A model generated the notes under the pieces. It was not told where the DNA came from. It saw only the letters and a list, made by a program, of their open reading frames with translations, and did no database searches. Positions 54,151 through 64,000 of a DNA stretch of 64,000 nt are shown here, one piece after another. This DNA is from Bremia lactucae. Lineage: Eukaryota > Oomycota > Peronosporomycetes > Peronosporales > Peronosporaceae. Numbering within the stretch: position 1 is the first letter of the stretch; each line of letters opens with the position of its first letter. Both the position numbers and the translations under genes were made by a program. Location: the NCBI RefSeq assembly GCF_004359215.1, contig NC_090618.1:2466305-2530304 (forward strand), given 5' to 3'.

Positions 54151-56116
54151 TTAGTGTGGGGGCAAATGAATTACTGCTACCCTACTAAAATGGCAATTAT
54201 GGATTACCTGGTGAGGCGTACCAGATTCAATGTGAACCAAATGGACTGCTGCTCGTCGTCTACAATGATCGAGAGCGTCTCGGAGACCGACAAGAAGAAA
54301 CTGTTCACTGTTCCAGACTGGGACGCCTTACAAGACAGCCCGTTTTGCGAAGTTGATAAGAACACCGTGATGTGTTCTTAGAACAAGTGGCTAGCTGACT
54401 ATCAGCCGGTAGGTATAATAGGGATGAGATTGACGTACCGATTGTTGTGTGACCAGGCAATCACCGTTTCCAAAGGAATAAGTCGATCACATCGATGAGT
54501 TGTTCGATAAGCGAGACATGTACGTGATAATGAAAATCTCTTAAACGGCACGTGGATCACGCATAAATTAAGCTAAACACGCCCATCACGTCGCGCGCCG
54601 ATCGCGCGGGAAGATAAATAATTAAGCTTCATGAAAGGTCATTTATCGATTCTTCAATAAATTTGAATGGTCTTTACTGTGAAGCAGTCCGATGTAGCCA
54701 AAACAGCAGTAAGTACCCAAGCAATATGCTGAGAGAGTGGTTTGTGATGCCAGAAGGGTTTAGATAGGGACTAATGCCAATCAACTGAGTCGTAGCTCAT
54801 GTAATGCGCCGATAATGTATATATGCATAGTAGAGCCGAGAACGGGCTGAGCGAATGATAGTTATTTGGACTAGGGTCTCTTCATGTACGTTTGGAGGGT
54901 GACCCTCCTGTTAGGTCTTTAACCTTTTTGACCACCGAAATAGCTTTTTGAAATGTGGCAGTTGCTTAGAAGTATTTCGTGGGTATCTCCTTTCTTTTGC
55001 TCGGACAGGAACAGATTTAATGTTAACTCCATGATATTTACCATCCCTTGTCAGATCCGAAAATGTGGTGAAGCAACTCAACTGAAAATACTTTCGCCAT
55101 CTTATCTTCGACGGCCTCGAACATCTCGTTGGAAGACTCGTCATCCTGGATCAAGACGGATCCAAAGGTTACTCGTCGACGTGCCTTGAATCGTCATTAT
55201 TTGTATAGTACTCGTCGCCACGACCTTGACTGCTGTTGCTATACAGGCTAAGCACCTAGTTCAATCGCACCAGACCCTTGGCTCTGTGCCGATTCTTGAG
55301 ACGTTTGACGTCTTGTCAGCTTGCCATCGACCCCCCACAGGCTGTTCGCTCAGGATTATGATATCAATCGTTGGTCATTTCATACCAACAAAAGAAATAT
55401 CCCTTAGAGGGAGATCAATGCATCTTTTCAGGAGCGAACCGCAACGTACTGCGATTTCTCTCCTATTGGCTCATGTTAACGTTATCGTTAGCTTGGCCGT
55501 GAGAATCACTGCTTTTCTGGTGATGCAAACTAGCACCACCACCAGCAAACTTCCCTTCGCGACCACTTAGTTCCAGGTGACGCATACTAACGTAACCATA
55601 GTGTTCATCCCCCACGGAGTCATTTGACGATGTCTTTCCACCACCAAGGCATGACGAGTTAAACAACCTCGTAATCACCTCTCTGGTCGTCACGTTACAG
55701 CCCAAAGATTCAACGGACTCGGCCCCGGATGATTCTGTGGCCTTTCCAGTAGATACTGAGGCTGGCGATGCCGGTGATTTGGTCCATTTACATACAATTG
55801 GTGTGGCAAGCGACTTGCAACCGTCCCCTGCAATATCATCAAAAGATGACATGCCCTAGTTACCTCAAATGGGAATAGGAGGTGACATATTCCCCGCAGT
55901 AGATGCATCAGCGTCTACTGTAACATTTGCCTTACTGACTGCTGCACTGATCCGTGCAGCTGTCAGCTTTGCGGCCTCACGGCCCACGCGCACATACTTA
56001 TGTCAAAATCAATAATGCAAAAATCGGTAATTTAATTTTTTGATTAAACCATTAATGCAAATTACAGGGAACGATATTTATTTTTTCGTGTCACCTACAT
56101 CAGTCACTATAGTTAC
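54151..56116. other. Mixed Gypsy debris before the LTR-D nest
   Basis: 54950-55200 matches 22850-22970 and 32400-32520 (gag/protease area, minus). 55380-56110 matches 35990-36640 and leads into LTR-D. A 129-codon Ser/Gly-rich minus frame (55463-55852) has no motif. Confidence 0.45.
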
Positions 56117-56120
56117 TGAT

Positions 56121-56184
56121 GGTTACGGGGGGTGGCGTAACGGGGGGGTGGTGTAAGGGGGGTGTTACGGGGGGGGGTAACGGG
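56121..56184 (+). repeat. G-rich 15-bp tandem array at the LTR-D border
   Basis: G runs of 6, 7, 6 and 9 at 56127-56132, 56142-56148, 56157-56162 and 56169-56177, spaced by TGGCGTAAC-like linkers. The unit resembles polypurine tract plus LTR start (GTAACGGGG) repeated four times, and it meets the requirements of a G-quadruplex motif. Confidence 0.75.
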
Positions 56185-57097
56185 TGTCCTGTTACATAAG
56201 TATTATTTCCTATAAGAGGAAAGAAACAAAGAAGTACAAAAATTAATATCTTTGTTAATTTTGACTTGAATAGTTCCAATAATACCAAATTTGGTATTAT
56301 TGGCATTAACTCTATTGGTTGGTTACTTTATGTCTAAATCAACCCCGCCAATCGTTTCAAGACACGATTGTGACGTGCGCAAGGAGGCGCCATACTTAGC
56401 TAGATATTAATATAAACGTTCAGTAGTAGATATAATACCGTTACTGTAACGGAGCAATACGACTTGTACTGCTTCAGTACAAGTCCACTTCGCACTGCAT
56501 CAGTACGAGTGGTGCCTCACGTCACTTCACGTACACTAGTACGTGCAGAGGAAGTCTTCTCTTTAAAATACTTGCTTCAAAGAGGGTTAAATGAAAACTG
56601 TATTAACATAACTAAGTTCTTCTTGTCTATCTATCTACTTAATACTAACCTTATCATAAATTAATACAAATATATACTAAAAGTCTTATCTGTCTTTGTC
56701 TGTGCGCGCGTCCAGCGCTGACTGGACCGCGGAGAAAGTAGATATAATGGTCTATATCTACCAATGGATAAGCTTTTAGAATATTCCCATGTAAAGTAAT
56801 ATTCTCCAAATATTCTCTACCTTTTAGATAATATATTAATTAACAACCTTTAAGTGTTAATTTCATGTAACGATACACCCCGTTTCATTACGTAGATAAT
56901 TAATTATTTTAAAACAGTTTTACTTTTCCCTAATTCTAATCATTTGAAATACGTTTGGTCGCGAAAGACCCTTAGCTACTTAGAAACCTTCCTCTGTACC
57001 CCTGTGTATGTGAAGTTTTGAGGCACTTAACCTTTACTGTAATCAGTGTAAGGTCAACTTAAATACAAACAGTACGAGTGAATGGTGCCCCGTTACA
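56176..57097 (+). repeat. LTR-D copy interrupted by an LTR-A insertion
   Basis: Left part 56176-56444 begins GGTAACGGGTGTCCTGTTACAT and right part 56888-57097 ends GTGCCCCGTTACA. Compared with 36640-37182 the two parts are continuous; without the insert the LTR is about 475 bp. The right end lies 376 bp before the effector start codon. Confidence 0.65.
56445..56887 (-). repeat. LTR-A, minus strand, nested in LTR-D
   Basis: Reverse complement of 146-601 (443 versus 456 bp). Minus-strand start is TGAAACGGGGTGTATCGTTACATG (two changes), end GCTCCGTTACA. Flanks read ...GTTAC and TTACG..., sharing TTAC, probably the target duplication. No internal region, so a solo LTR. Confidence 0.75.
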
Positions 57098-57387
57098 GCT
57101 TAACACTTAGACCATTATCTATCTTTTGGTTGTATATGGTCAGCTTCCTTATGAGTACGAGGCTTACATGGTTTCCCTTTTATTATTTCCATTGGGACTG
57201 CCTTTTGATACAAGCTATTGCAACATTTGAATGCGTGTACGCTACCTTTCTCCTCAAAATAATTATATGTTCCCAGAGTAATCAGTTGTTTCGTACTAAA
57301 TGGTGGGTATTCGCATTATTCAGATTTTCTCAAATAAAATTACAATGAGCGCACGCGTATTAAGAGCACTTCTGCTAGCCAGCTTGG

Positions 57388-57396
57388 CCCATTTCA
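57388..57396 (+). promoter_or_regulatory. Initiator-like site of the effector gene
   Basis: CCCATTTCA, followed by AGCAGATTT, resembles the oomycete core promoter (initiator TCATTYY with flanking CAWTTT-like element). It lies 78-86 bp before the ATG at 57474 and downstream of the first two in-frame Mets, which supports the start chosen. Confidence 0.4.
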
Positions 57397-57473
57397 AGCA
57401 GATTTGTGTGCTCTTTCGTGAAATCTGCTCTTATATCTGTGTGTTCAATGAAATGATTCGTTACAATAAAATA

Positions 57474-59840
57474 ATGCGAATTCGCTACTTGTACATCGCA
57501 CTATTACTTGATGCCGTCGCTTCTCCTGCGGTTGCAGATTTAGCATTGACGAATGGGTCGAAAGCTACAACAGATTCGTCCATTATGCACCGCAACAATG
57601 TTGTTCCAACTCGTTCTTTGCGATATGTAAAGCTAGCAAGCACTAACAACGAGGCTAGAGCGAACGTAAATTTTAAAGCTCTTCGCAATTTGGTAAATAA
57701 AATAAATCACAACGACATACGCAGTCGTCTATTGGGAAGAATCAAGGTTAAATCTATTACAGTAGCCAAACTACGGAACCAATTATTAAACTTAGACGAT
57801 GTCCCGTTTGCTGACAGAATACGAGCTCTTGTGGAGATGGGCGAGTTTACGCGGAAATTGTCTACTAAGATTGCCGAACGCATGCAAGATAATAAATTAC
57901 TGGTCATATATTTGCAACAACTTGATAAATTGGCCAAGGAGCCAGCGTTAAGGAGAAATTGTGCGATACTGCGAAGTAATGCTTATTCATGTCTTACCGT
58001 CGAAGATTTCGGTGGAAACTATTTTGAATTGATTGATTTGGTGTCTTCACCCAACTATTCCAAGCTTGTGAAGAGTAAAAAACTTGTGGAGAAGCTTATA
58101 GCAGCTTGCTACGATGACAAGATGCAGCTAGCAGATATGGCTACTATGTTGAAACTTGAGAAACCAGGATCTTATTTAATCAACAGTCCAGTACTGGGTG
58201 CCTTTCTGGAGCATTTGAGCCTGCGTAGTCAGAATACCAACACGGGGGATCTAATAAAAGAGCTCATCCATATCTTTGGCGAAGAACGTTTGTCGATATT
58301 GTTTCACGCAGCATCGATCTCGTCGGACCATAATATGGACATGATTGGAACTAGTTTTGAAATATTACAGTTTGAGCTGTGGCGTAAATACAAAGCCAGT
58401 CCAGACAAATTGCAAACAATGATCACTGCGAACGACCTGCGTAACGAATATAGTGATAAAATCTTGTTTACGTACAACGCATACTATGATGCCATCACCT
58501 CGACTGAGGCATGGGCTTCGAAAAGTAAGAATTTCGATCTTATTGCAACGCCGGAGTACCAAGAGTGGTCCGATGCCTTGATGAAACCTTTTCCCGATGA
58601 CTTGACGAAACCTTTTCCCGATGACTATCCAATAAAAGCAAAAATCTGCAGTTTAGTTTACGGCGATGAAACGTTGATTACAGCACTACTCTCTTCGGAC
58701 AATGGCGGTCACCACGAAAGTCAGCAACTTTTGGATGAGCTGATAACACTTTGCGTCGCTGAGAAATTAGTCAAATCGCATGTTAAAATTATTTTTAATC
58801 GTCTTCTCGCAGACGAAAATTTGGTCACTAATCCATTGTTGAATGGCTGGGCGAAGTATATCGATCTATTGTTGCGAAAACCTTCAGTCACTAGTGCTGA
58901 TAAAGCTTATGTGATCTCTAAAGATATAATGTTAGCAACAGACCTGGAAAAGGCGAAAGATTTGGCAGCTTTAGCTGCTAATCACATCCACGTCGCAGCA
59001 CATTATAGCTTTCAAGATACCCAGTTTGTGCGTTGGAAGACATACAATCGCGTCCCTGACGACATTAAGAAAATCCTTCAAAATTCACATGACGACCGAG
59101 CGCTCCTGGCGATAGACAGAAAAGTTTATACTGCTTACGAAGCTTATTGCCTATCATCAGACACCATCGGGGACTACCGCTATGACAATTTGATTCTTGA
59201 CACTAATTTCCTTCTTTTCAAGCTTAACGAAAAGAAGAGCAGCTTTTTTACCACGGAGCTATACATGTCGTGGTCAAAGTTTCTACATAATGATTACGTG
59301 ATTGTCGATAACGTGGAGCTAGTAGCCTTTAGGCGTTGGTATTCCGATAAAGAGCTATTGTTATTGCTGTTGTCCCCGGACAATATGAATAATATTCGGA
59401 GTCGTACGCTTTTAGAACAGCTAATTGCGGCTTGGGCCAGCGATGGCGAAGGTCCAGCTCCTGTCCATCTCATCATAACACTTATCCAAGAACGAGAAAA
59501 GTGGTATGTTACTCCAATGCTTGAAGTCTGGGCAAATTACAACAACCTAATGTCGAAGGAGAACAGAAATAGCTATTTGCTTTTGGTGGATTTGGAAGAC
59601 ATAATATTGGCGGGATTGCTACAAATAGAACTTCAGTCGAACCCTTCTTCCAAAATTGCGATAAACTTGCAAAGGGCTCAATTCCGCCGTTGGATGGCAA
59701 TGCAAATCGATGACAATTTTATTCATAGCATTTGTGTGACCAATTTTCGCACCGACTCAAAAGAACTCGTAAAGATCGACAAAACCTTTTTGTCTGCATA
59801 CAATACCTATCTCATTGATACGTTTACTACGGCAAGTTAG
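57474..59840 (+). CDS. RXLR-type secreted effector with tandem WY/LWY-like modules
   Basis: 788 residues from the ATG at 57474; the frame is open to 57300, but only this Met gives a standard signal peptide (residues 1-21, hydrophobic YLYIALLLDAVASPAVA). An RXLR-type motif RSLR lies at 47-50 with NNEAR at 58-62 in place of a full EER. The rest is helical and repetitive: FELW (W303), FVRW (W521), FRRW (W740) recur about every 218 residues; LNGW/LEVW (W459, W686) and YQEW/YMSW (W365, W600) recur in register, with LLEQLIAAW-type helices between. This is the pattern of tandem WY/LWY effectors, which are secreted, enter host plant cells and bind host proteins there; the target is unknown. Intact, single exon, with a 24-bp internal duplication. 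Isolated in transposon DNA. Confidence 0.8.
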   Translation: MRIRYLYIALLLDAVASPAVADLALTNGSKATTDSSIMHRNNVVPTRSLRYVKLASTNNEARANVNFKALRNLVNKINHNDIRSRLLGRIKVKSITVAKLRNQLLNLDDVPFADRIRALVEMGEFTRKLSTKIAERMQDNKLLVIYLQQLDKLAKEPALRRNCAILRSNAYSCLTVEDFGGNYFELIDLVSSPNYSKLVKSKKLVEKLIAACYDDKMQLADMATMLKLEKPGSYLINSPVLGAFLEHLSLRSQNTNTGDLIKELIHIFGEERLSILFHAASISSDHNMDMIGTSFEILQFELWRKYKASPDKLQTMITANDLRNEYSDKILFTYNAYYDAITSTEAWASKSKNFDLIATPEYQEWSDALMKPFPDDLTKPFPDDYPIKAKICSLVYGDETLITALLSSDNGGHHESQQLLDELITLCVAEKLVKSHVKIIFNRLLADENLVTNPLLNGWAKYIDLLLRKPSVTSADKAYVISKDIMLATDLEKAKDLAALAANHIHVAAHYSFQDTQFVRWKTYNRVPDDIKKILQNSHDDRALLAIDRKVYTAYEAYCLSSDTIGDYRYDNLILDTNFLLFKLNEKKSSFFTTELYMSWSKFLHNDYVIVDNVELVAFRRWYSDKELLLLLLSPDNMNNIRSRTLLEQLIAAWASDGEGPAPVHLIITLIQEREKWYVTPMLEVWANYNNLMSKENRNSYLLLVDLEDIILAGLLQIELQSNPSSKIAINLQRAQFRRWMAMQIDDNFIHSICVTNFRTDSKELVKIDKTFLSAYNTYLIDTFTTAS
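58578..58625 (+). repeat. 24-bp tandem duplication inside the effector gene
   Basis: Units 58578-58601 and 58602-58625 encode LMKPFPDD and LTKPFPDD and differ by a single base, so the duplication is recent. It lengthens the linker between two modules by eight residues. Confidence 0.9.
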
Positions 59841-60045
59841 CACCGGTCAATTCCAGCCTCAGCAACTAATTAAGGGAGATAATTATTCTGGATTCGGAAA
59901 AGAAGGGATTATTTTGTTTCTATACAGCCAGATTCATACAAACGACTTGACGATTGCGGTCGAGACTTAGAACATTTTTATTCCAAAGAAGGAACTGGCC
60001 TACTTTTTCAATTCTATATGAGGGTTGGGCAAATCGTGACTTCAT
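59841..60045. other. 3' flank of the effector gene
   Basis: AT-rich, no feature recognised. Confidence 0.4.
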
Positions 60046-60336
60046 CTAAAGAATATTATTTCTTTCAGATTCTAGGTCAAAAACGGAAGAGTGTAGCACA
60101 TTTAATTTGGGGTCAAAGCCGTACATATTAATTGCGTCAAACACAAGTGTTCGCTTCCGTTTTTGTGCTTTCGAGCGAGTAATTACACAATAATCATTGT
60201 ATCTGCAGTTATGTCCCAAACAATCTCGCATTGCACGCACCACGTTGACGAAGTCTTGAGAAAACGTTCGATGAACTGAATGACCTGCGTGTGACAGTCC
60301 TACCTGTATATTCGTGGAATTGCGATTTCGTCCCAT
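60046..60336 (-). CDS. Small hypothetical protein (96 aa)
   Basis: ATG at 60336. The sequence looks like real protein rather than a chance frame: HRTFSQDFVNVVRAMRDCLG, CRYNDYCVITRSKAQKRKR, TLVFDAINMYGFDPKLNV. I do not recognise the family. It has a basic cluster KAQKRKR and no signal peptide. It is convergent with the effector gene. It may be an exon or remnant of a larger gene: the flanks on both sides are AT-rich and no continuation was found. Composition is unlike the transposon frames. Confidence 0.35.
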   Translation of the reverse strand: MGRNRNSTNIQVGLSHAGHSVHRTFSQDFVNVVRAMRDCLGHNCRYNDYCVITRSKAQKRKRTLVFDAINMYGFDPKLNVLHSSVFDLESERNNIL

Positions 60337-61440
60337 CTTAATATCCTGCCGAGTCGCTCTCGTTTCTGCGAATGTTCAAGCTAAACTTTTGCGTCTTTCG
60401 GCCGCACATTTTTGAAGTAGACCAAACACTATCCTGAAATGCACACGAAGACATTTGTTGTATAATAAAGTGCGTCATCGTATCTTTACCACGGAGACAG
60501 AACTTCAAAGCCACCTAAGCTTCGCGGTCTTCACTGATTGTGCCCACGTTAAAACCATTAGGTAGAACCTTAGTGGAAATGCGGAGCATGTCATTGAAAC
60601 TGCAGACACCCAGTCGGAGAGATGCCACCAACTAAAACCATCATTGCATTCTATCGCGAATGCAATTTGCAGCTGCTGAGACTTGCGTCATCCTTCTATT
60701 GCCAGCCTCTTTTATCAATTTTAAAATTGTTTTTTTTTATTTCAATAGCCAAGATACAATATTTGCGTATATAAGCTGAAAACTTCGATATTATCTTTCC
60801 ATCACCATGATTGATCGTGTAACGCAAACTTTTATATAAGGGTTGACATTATTACTAGAAATGCGTAATGTTTGTGATGTTTTTATTCTGCTGTGATTGC
60901 CGCATCTATTGGTACACTATCGGTACTCAATGTAACCTGCTTTTCGTTCCTATACTCTCGCTCCTTTCAATATTTCAAGGAATTGCTTTTTTTTGGGAAT
61001 GAGGGTGATTATTTTGCACATTTGCTCCAACTCCATAACTAATTTTGTTAATTTCTCCAAATTTGCATCGAATAGTGCAATCGAAACTACCAGGGCACTA
61101 GAAAACTGGTCTTGTGCAATTACTGGATATTTGATCTGGCGAAATATCGCAGGTGATCTAGGATTCCAGTTTAGTCAAATGATTACTTACAAGAAAGCAG
61201 CTGAGCAAGACCTGCGGGCGCTCGACGGGATTTCAATGAGAAGCCGAAATCGCTTTTGCGCAGCGATTGTTCTGGTGGCGGGAAGTGAATGTCCATAATA
61301 GCGAGAAAACCACTACTTAACCAGCACGGGAAGTGTGCCGAAAAGTCGCGCGACGCATGGACAACGCACGCATGACGAGCTCCACAAACCAACAATTAAC
61401 ACTTCGTCACGACAAGCTTATCCAAGACAAGCGAAACTGA
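60337..61440. other. AT-rich intergenic region
   Basis: About 1.1 kb. The plus frame 60993-61298 has no motif. No LTR end or RNA gene seen. Confidence 0.4.
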
Positions 61441-61459
61441 AGTAAATCAAACACATTTG

Positions 61460-62737
61460 AGCCAACCAATCGCTTTGGCACGGACTCCTGAAAGATAGCC
61501 ACACTCAATAAAGCGCTCCGCACCTATTGATCCCGACCATTTTTTGACATCACGCCTCGCCGTTGCGATTTTGTAACGCGGCGGATCCGCGGCCTCCGCT
61601 GTTCCTACCGAGAAACCAATCGTTTCGCTTAGAGTTTCTAGGCATTGGACGTGGGGCACTACACTCATAGGCGTAGTGGCCCGTCTTTTGACAATTGCAA
61701 TATTGCAATCTTTGTAATTTGGGAGCGATATATTTGCTTTCTACATACGAGAGGTCCAAAGATTCTGGACCTCCATTTTCTTGTCATATCGGAGGATGAT
61801 AAGTTCCACAGTCGACGAAAGCCTGTTTCAGGCTGAAGTCATCCTGTTCTGCTATAGGGATTGATTGGTCGAGCGACTCTACTTCAAGTTGGAACAGGTG
61901 AGTATTAACAGGACCGTCTGCAAGATCTTTGAAAAACACAGCTACCTGTTTTTGTTCATCAATTGGATGACTCACGATACAACTGAACAGGTATTGTGGA
62001 TGCTTGGAATAAGCGTGAAGGTCACGCTTGCCCTGCTTCGAATCTGGAAGCTTGACTCGAGCCCTGAATTCGGCACGTGGCGGCTTAATGTTTACCTGAG
62101 CCGGATTTTAAAGGCCTTAGAAGACCCAAAAACCAGCGAGTTGTAAAGCTTGAGCCCTAAGGCCCAAGATTTGACACGCCCGGCTAAGATAGATATTCAA
62201 AATTTCACTTTCATCGCATCATCATTGATGCGGCGGGCTATAATGGCGTCGCTTAATTCGACAAACCATTTTAAAAGGGAGTCGCATTCGACTGCCTTAA
62301 GCTTTGCGATTTCGATTTTTAAGCTTTCGGATTTACGCAAAAGCGTCGGCCCTCTAGCAGCAGCATGTAAATGCTGATGTCACAACAGTTCCAACTGTTG
62401 AGCACCTTGTTATCTCACCCCTCCACGTTTTAAGAGCCTTGCTGGTAAAGCAAGGCTACATTTCCTTAGTCCCATCAAGCTTATGTTGTATAAACTTGGC
62501 TATGTCCGCATGTTGTTTATCTGTGTTCAGAGTGAACAGCACGGCGCCAAGGGCTGGCCCGCCTTCTAACCGAGCTCATGCATTCAACCGCTCTCCATTC
62601 AACGTTTCTCGATTGAGTGAACTTTCACGCGTTTTGTGGTATAGTCTTCTTGAGGGACTTGGAGTCTTGGAAGCTTCCTCTTTTTTTATCAAACAAGCCA
62701 TGTTCGATGGGACGAGCGTAGGCCGTTGGACGGTCTA
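61460..62737 (-). mobile_element. Gypsy gag fragment with leader, minus strand
   Basis: AVFFKDLADGPVNTHLFQLE (61950-61890), then CQKTGHYAYECSAPRP (61690-61640) match the gag at 48930-49664. Upstream are the capsid and leader up to the primer binding site TGGTAGCACTCC at 62738-62749. Stops and frameshifts throughout. Confidence 0.65.
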
Positions 62738-62749
62738 GGAGTGCTACCA
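62738..62749 (-). other. Primer binding site
   Basis: Minus strand TGGTAGCACTCC, 2 bases from the LTR end GTTACA; same as in families B and C. Confidence 0.6.
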
Positions 62750-62751
62750 GG

Positions 62752-63020
62752 TGTAACAGGGCAACATTTGCTAGTACTGACAGCAGTACTAGTCAACCTA
62801 CACTGATTACCGTGAAGGAAGGGTGCCTCGATTACTTTACGTACACGACGTGCAGAGGAATATTCAAAGAAGCCAAGAAGCCTTAGCTACAAGAACAGAG
62901 GTAATGGTATTTGTGTATCGTCTCCGAATACAGGAGTGAAGTCTAATCTTGCCTCGTAACTTTTCTCGTCTCAGGAGCTTCTGCCTTTTTTTAAGTAAAT
63001 ACAGTATTCATGGACTAGAT
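62752..63020 (-). repeat. Truncated LTR, minus strand
   Basis: Plus strand begins TGTAACAGGGCAACATTTGC; contains the inverted pair CTAGTACTG...CAGTACTAG (62772-62796) and the CACGTACAC-type block also present in families A and D. The distal part is replaced by another element at about 63030. Confidence 0.55.
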
Positions 63021-63029
63021 ACCTCTCGT

Positions 63030-64000
63030 TTATCAGATGTCCATCTGATAAACGTCTTAAAGGGTCCACAAGCGTGTGAATGTCTTACGCTCGAGTGAGT
63101 GCGATGGTCTCACTAGTGGTTTGGTCGTTTGCACGACTGCAAAAGACTTCGGAGTGGCAACCCATCACACTGTGGAGTTTGATTCGATGGCTGTGCACAA
63201 GCACAGACAGCGTCGAAAGTCCACTATCGTGACGTAATCATACTTATGCAAAAGCACACGCAGCTTCGAAGTTCGACTCGAATAAGTTGAGTAAATCGAA
63301 ACGAGGATGCTTGCTTTAGTAGCAACATTTAATCAAAATTTAAATGTATGTCTATAAGAGACACTGCGAAAAACCTAGATCAACTGGAGATCTGATCGTT
63401 TAAGATCTCGCTGTGGTTGCGCAGCCACAGCGTGAGGAAGTTGGGAAGGATACTTCCCAGACTTATAAGGGAATAATTCTCGAAATACATGAAGGGATAA
63501 GTTCTCAAAAAATTGAGGGAATACGTCCACAGGTACTTATTGAAATAAACCACAAGGAAGAAAAAGCGACATTGAATGTCTTAATTATTAATTGATCAAG
63601 AGCAAGTTTATAATCTGATCTCCGAAGTTGACTTCGGAGATAGCTTAAAATTGCCAACACGTCAGCCAAATCGGTTCTTGCGTGCCATAAATATGAGTAC
63701 TCGTCACAGATAAATGTGTAATCTATGTTCAGTCGACAATATAATCAATTAATAATGAGCAGATAATGGATAGTCGAAAGCATTCCTCGATGAGGAAACC
63801 CAGATTAAACGTTATACGTCTCAATCTTAGATGATGAAAAACACTTTTGCACATAATTAAATCGAATTCAAAATTGTGCTCCCTGATTCGGTACCATTCG
63901 ACCTGCCTAAAGATAAAGGTATTCGACTCGAGATCGGCCTCATACCAGGTTTAAAATACTGCCTTGCGAATAAGCATTAGCGCTCGCCAAGTCCTTTGCC
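63030..64000 (+). mobile_element. Gypsy protease to RT start, plus strand, runs off the window
   Basis: Shares the protease-linker blocks (GTCCACAAGCGTGTG, GTGCACAAGCACA) with 18060-18230. RT begins near 63900: DLPKDKGIRLEIGLIPGLKYC. A hairpin CGCTGTGG/CCACAGCG is at about 63408-63431. Stops present. Confidence 0.6.

Noticed and set aside
55463..55852. 129-codon Ser/Gly-rich minus frame
   Set aside because: Considered as gag N-terminus, but there is no capsid or zinc-knuckle motif and the region matches non-coding LTR-D element DNA at 36 kb.
57300..57473. 58-residue N-terminal extension of the effector
   Set aside because: It precedes a good signal peptide and would make it internal; an initiator-like site lies inside the extension, so translation likely begins at 57474.
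1..64000. CRISPR arrays, rRNA or tRNA genes
   Set aside because: Tandem arrays found (13, 15 and 24 bp) have no spacers; no cloverleaf-type sequence or rRNA motif was noticed, though a tRNA scan could not be run.

Overview
The window reads as nuclear DNA of a plant-pathogenic oomycete (Peronosporales: Phytophthora or a downy mildew). Evidence: an RXLR-type secreted effector built from WY/LWY-like modules, a protein with WRKY19-type zinc-finger repeats common in oomycetes, short GT-AG introns, long intronless genes, and a large mass of decayed Ty3/Gypsy LTR retrotransposons. No bacterial features, CRISPR array or recognisable tRNA/rRNA gene was seen. Roughly 80 per cent of the window is retrotransposon debris.

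Layout. 1-601: tail and 3' LTR of one element (family A, LTR TGTAACGGGGTGTATCG...). 833-7926: a nearly complete but broken chromodomain Ty3/Gypsy element (family B) with both LTRs. 7932-13231: a small host gene island: a fragment of an acidic protein cut at the LTR border, an FSH-type serine hydrolase (+), an RS-domain DUSP11-like RNA 5'-triphosphatase (-) and a large zinc-finger protein (+), the last two divergently transcribed. 13776-26290: nested and inverted Gypsy fragments, an inverted pair of gag arms and tandem LTR-C copies. 26864-29523: a six-exon minus-strand gene whose product resembles little elongation complex subunit 2 (NARG2_C domain). 29936-57097: more Gypsy fragments in both orientations, LTR-A and LTR-D copies, one 100-N assembly gap, a 13-bp minisatellite and a G-rich 15-bp array. 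57474-59840: the effector gene, directly right of an LTR nest. 60046-60336: a small ORF of unknown function. 61460-64000: further gag/protease/RT fragments.

The host genes fall into two groups: RNA/transcription genes (RNA triphosphatase, ICE2-like, zinc-finger protein) plus a hydrolase in ordinary gene islands, and one secreted virulence-type protein alone in repeats, as expected for a two-speed oomycete genome. The least expected signals are a conserved open frame on the strand opposite to pol, between chromodomain and 3' LTR of family B (three copies, all partly broken), a probably full-length young element hidden in the assembly gap at 43974-44073 (flanked by a perfect 5-bp target duplication), and the roughly 218-residue internal periodicity of the effector.

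Limits: all homology calls come from reading motifs, not from searches. Element borders are exact only where LTR termini are given; other borders are approximate. Several open frames begin at TTG or GTG; I moved gene starts to the first plausible ATG.
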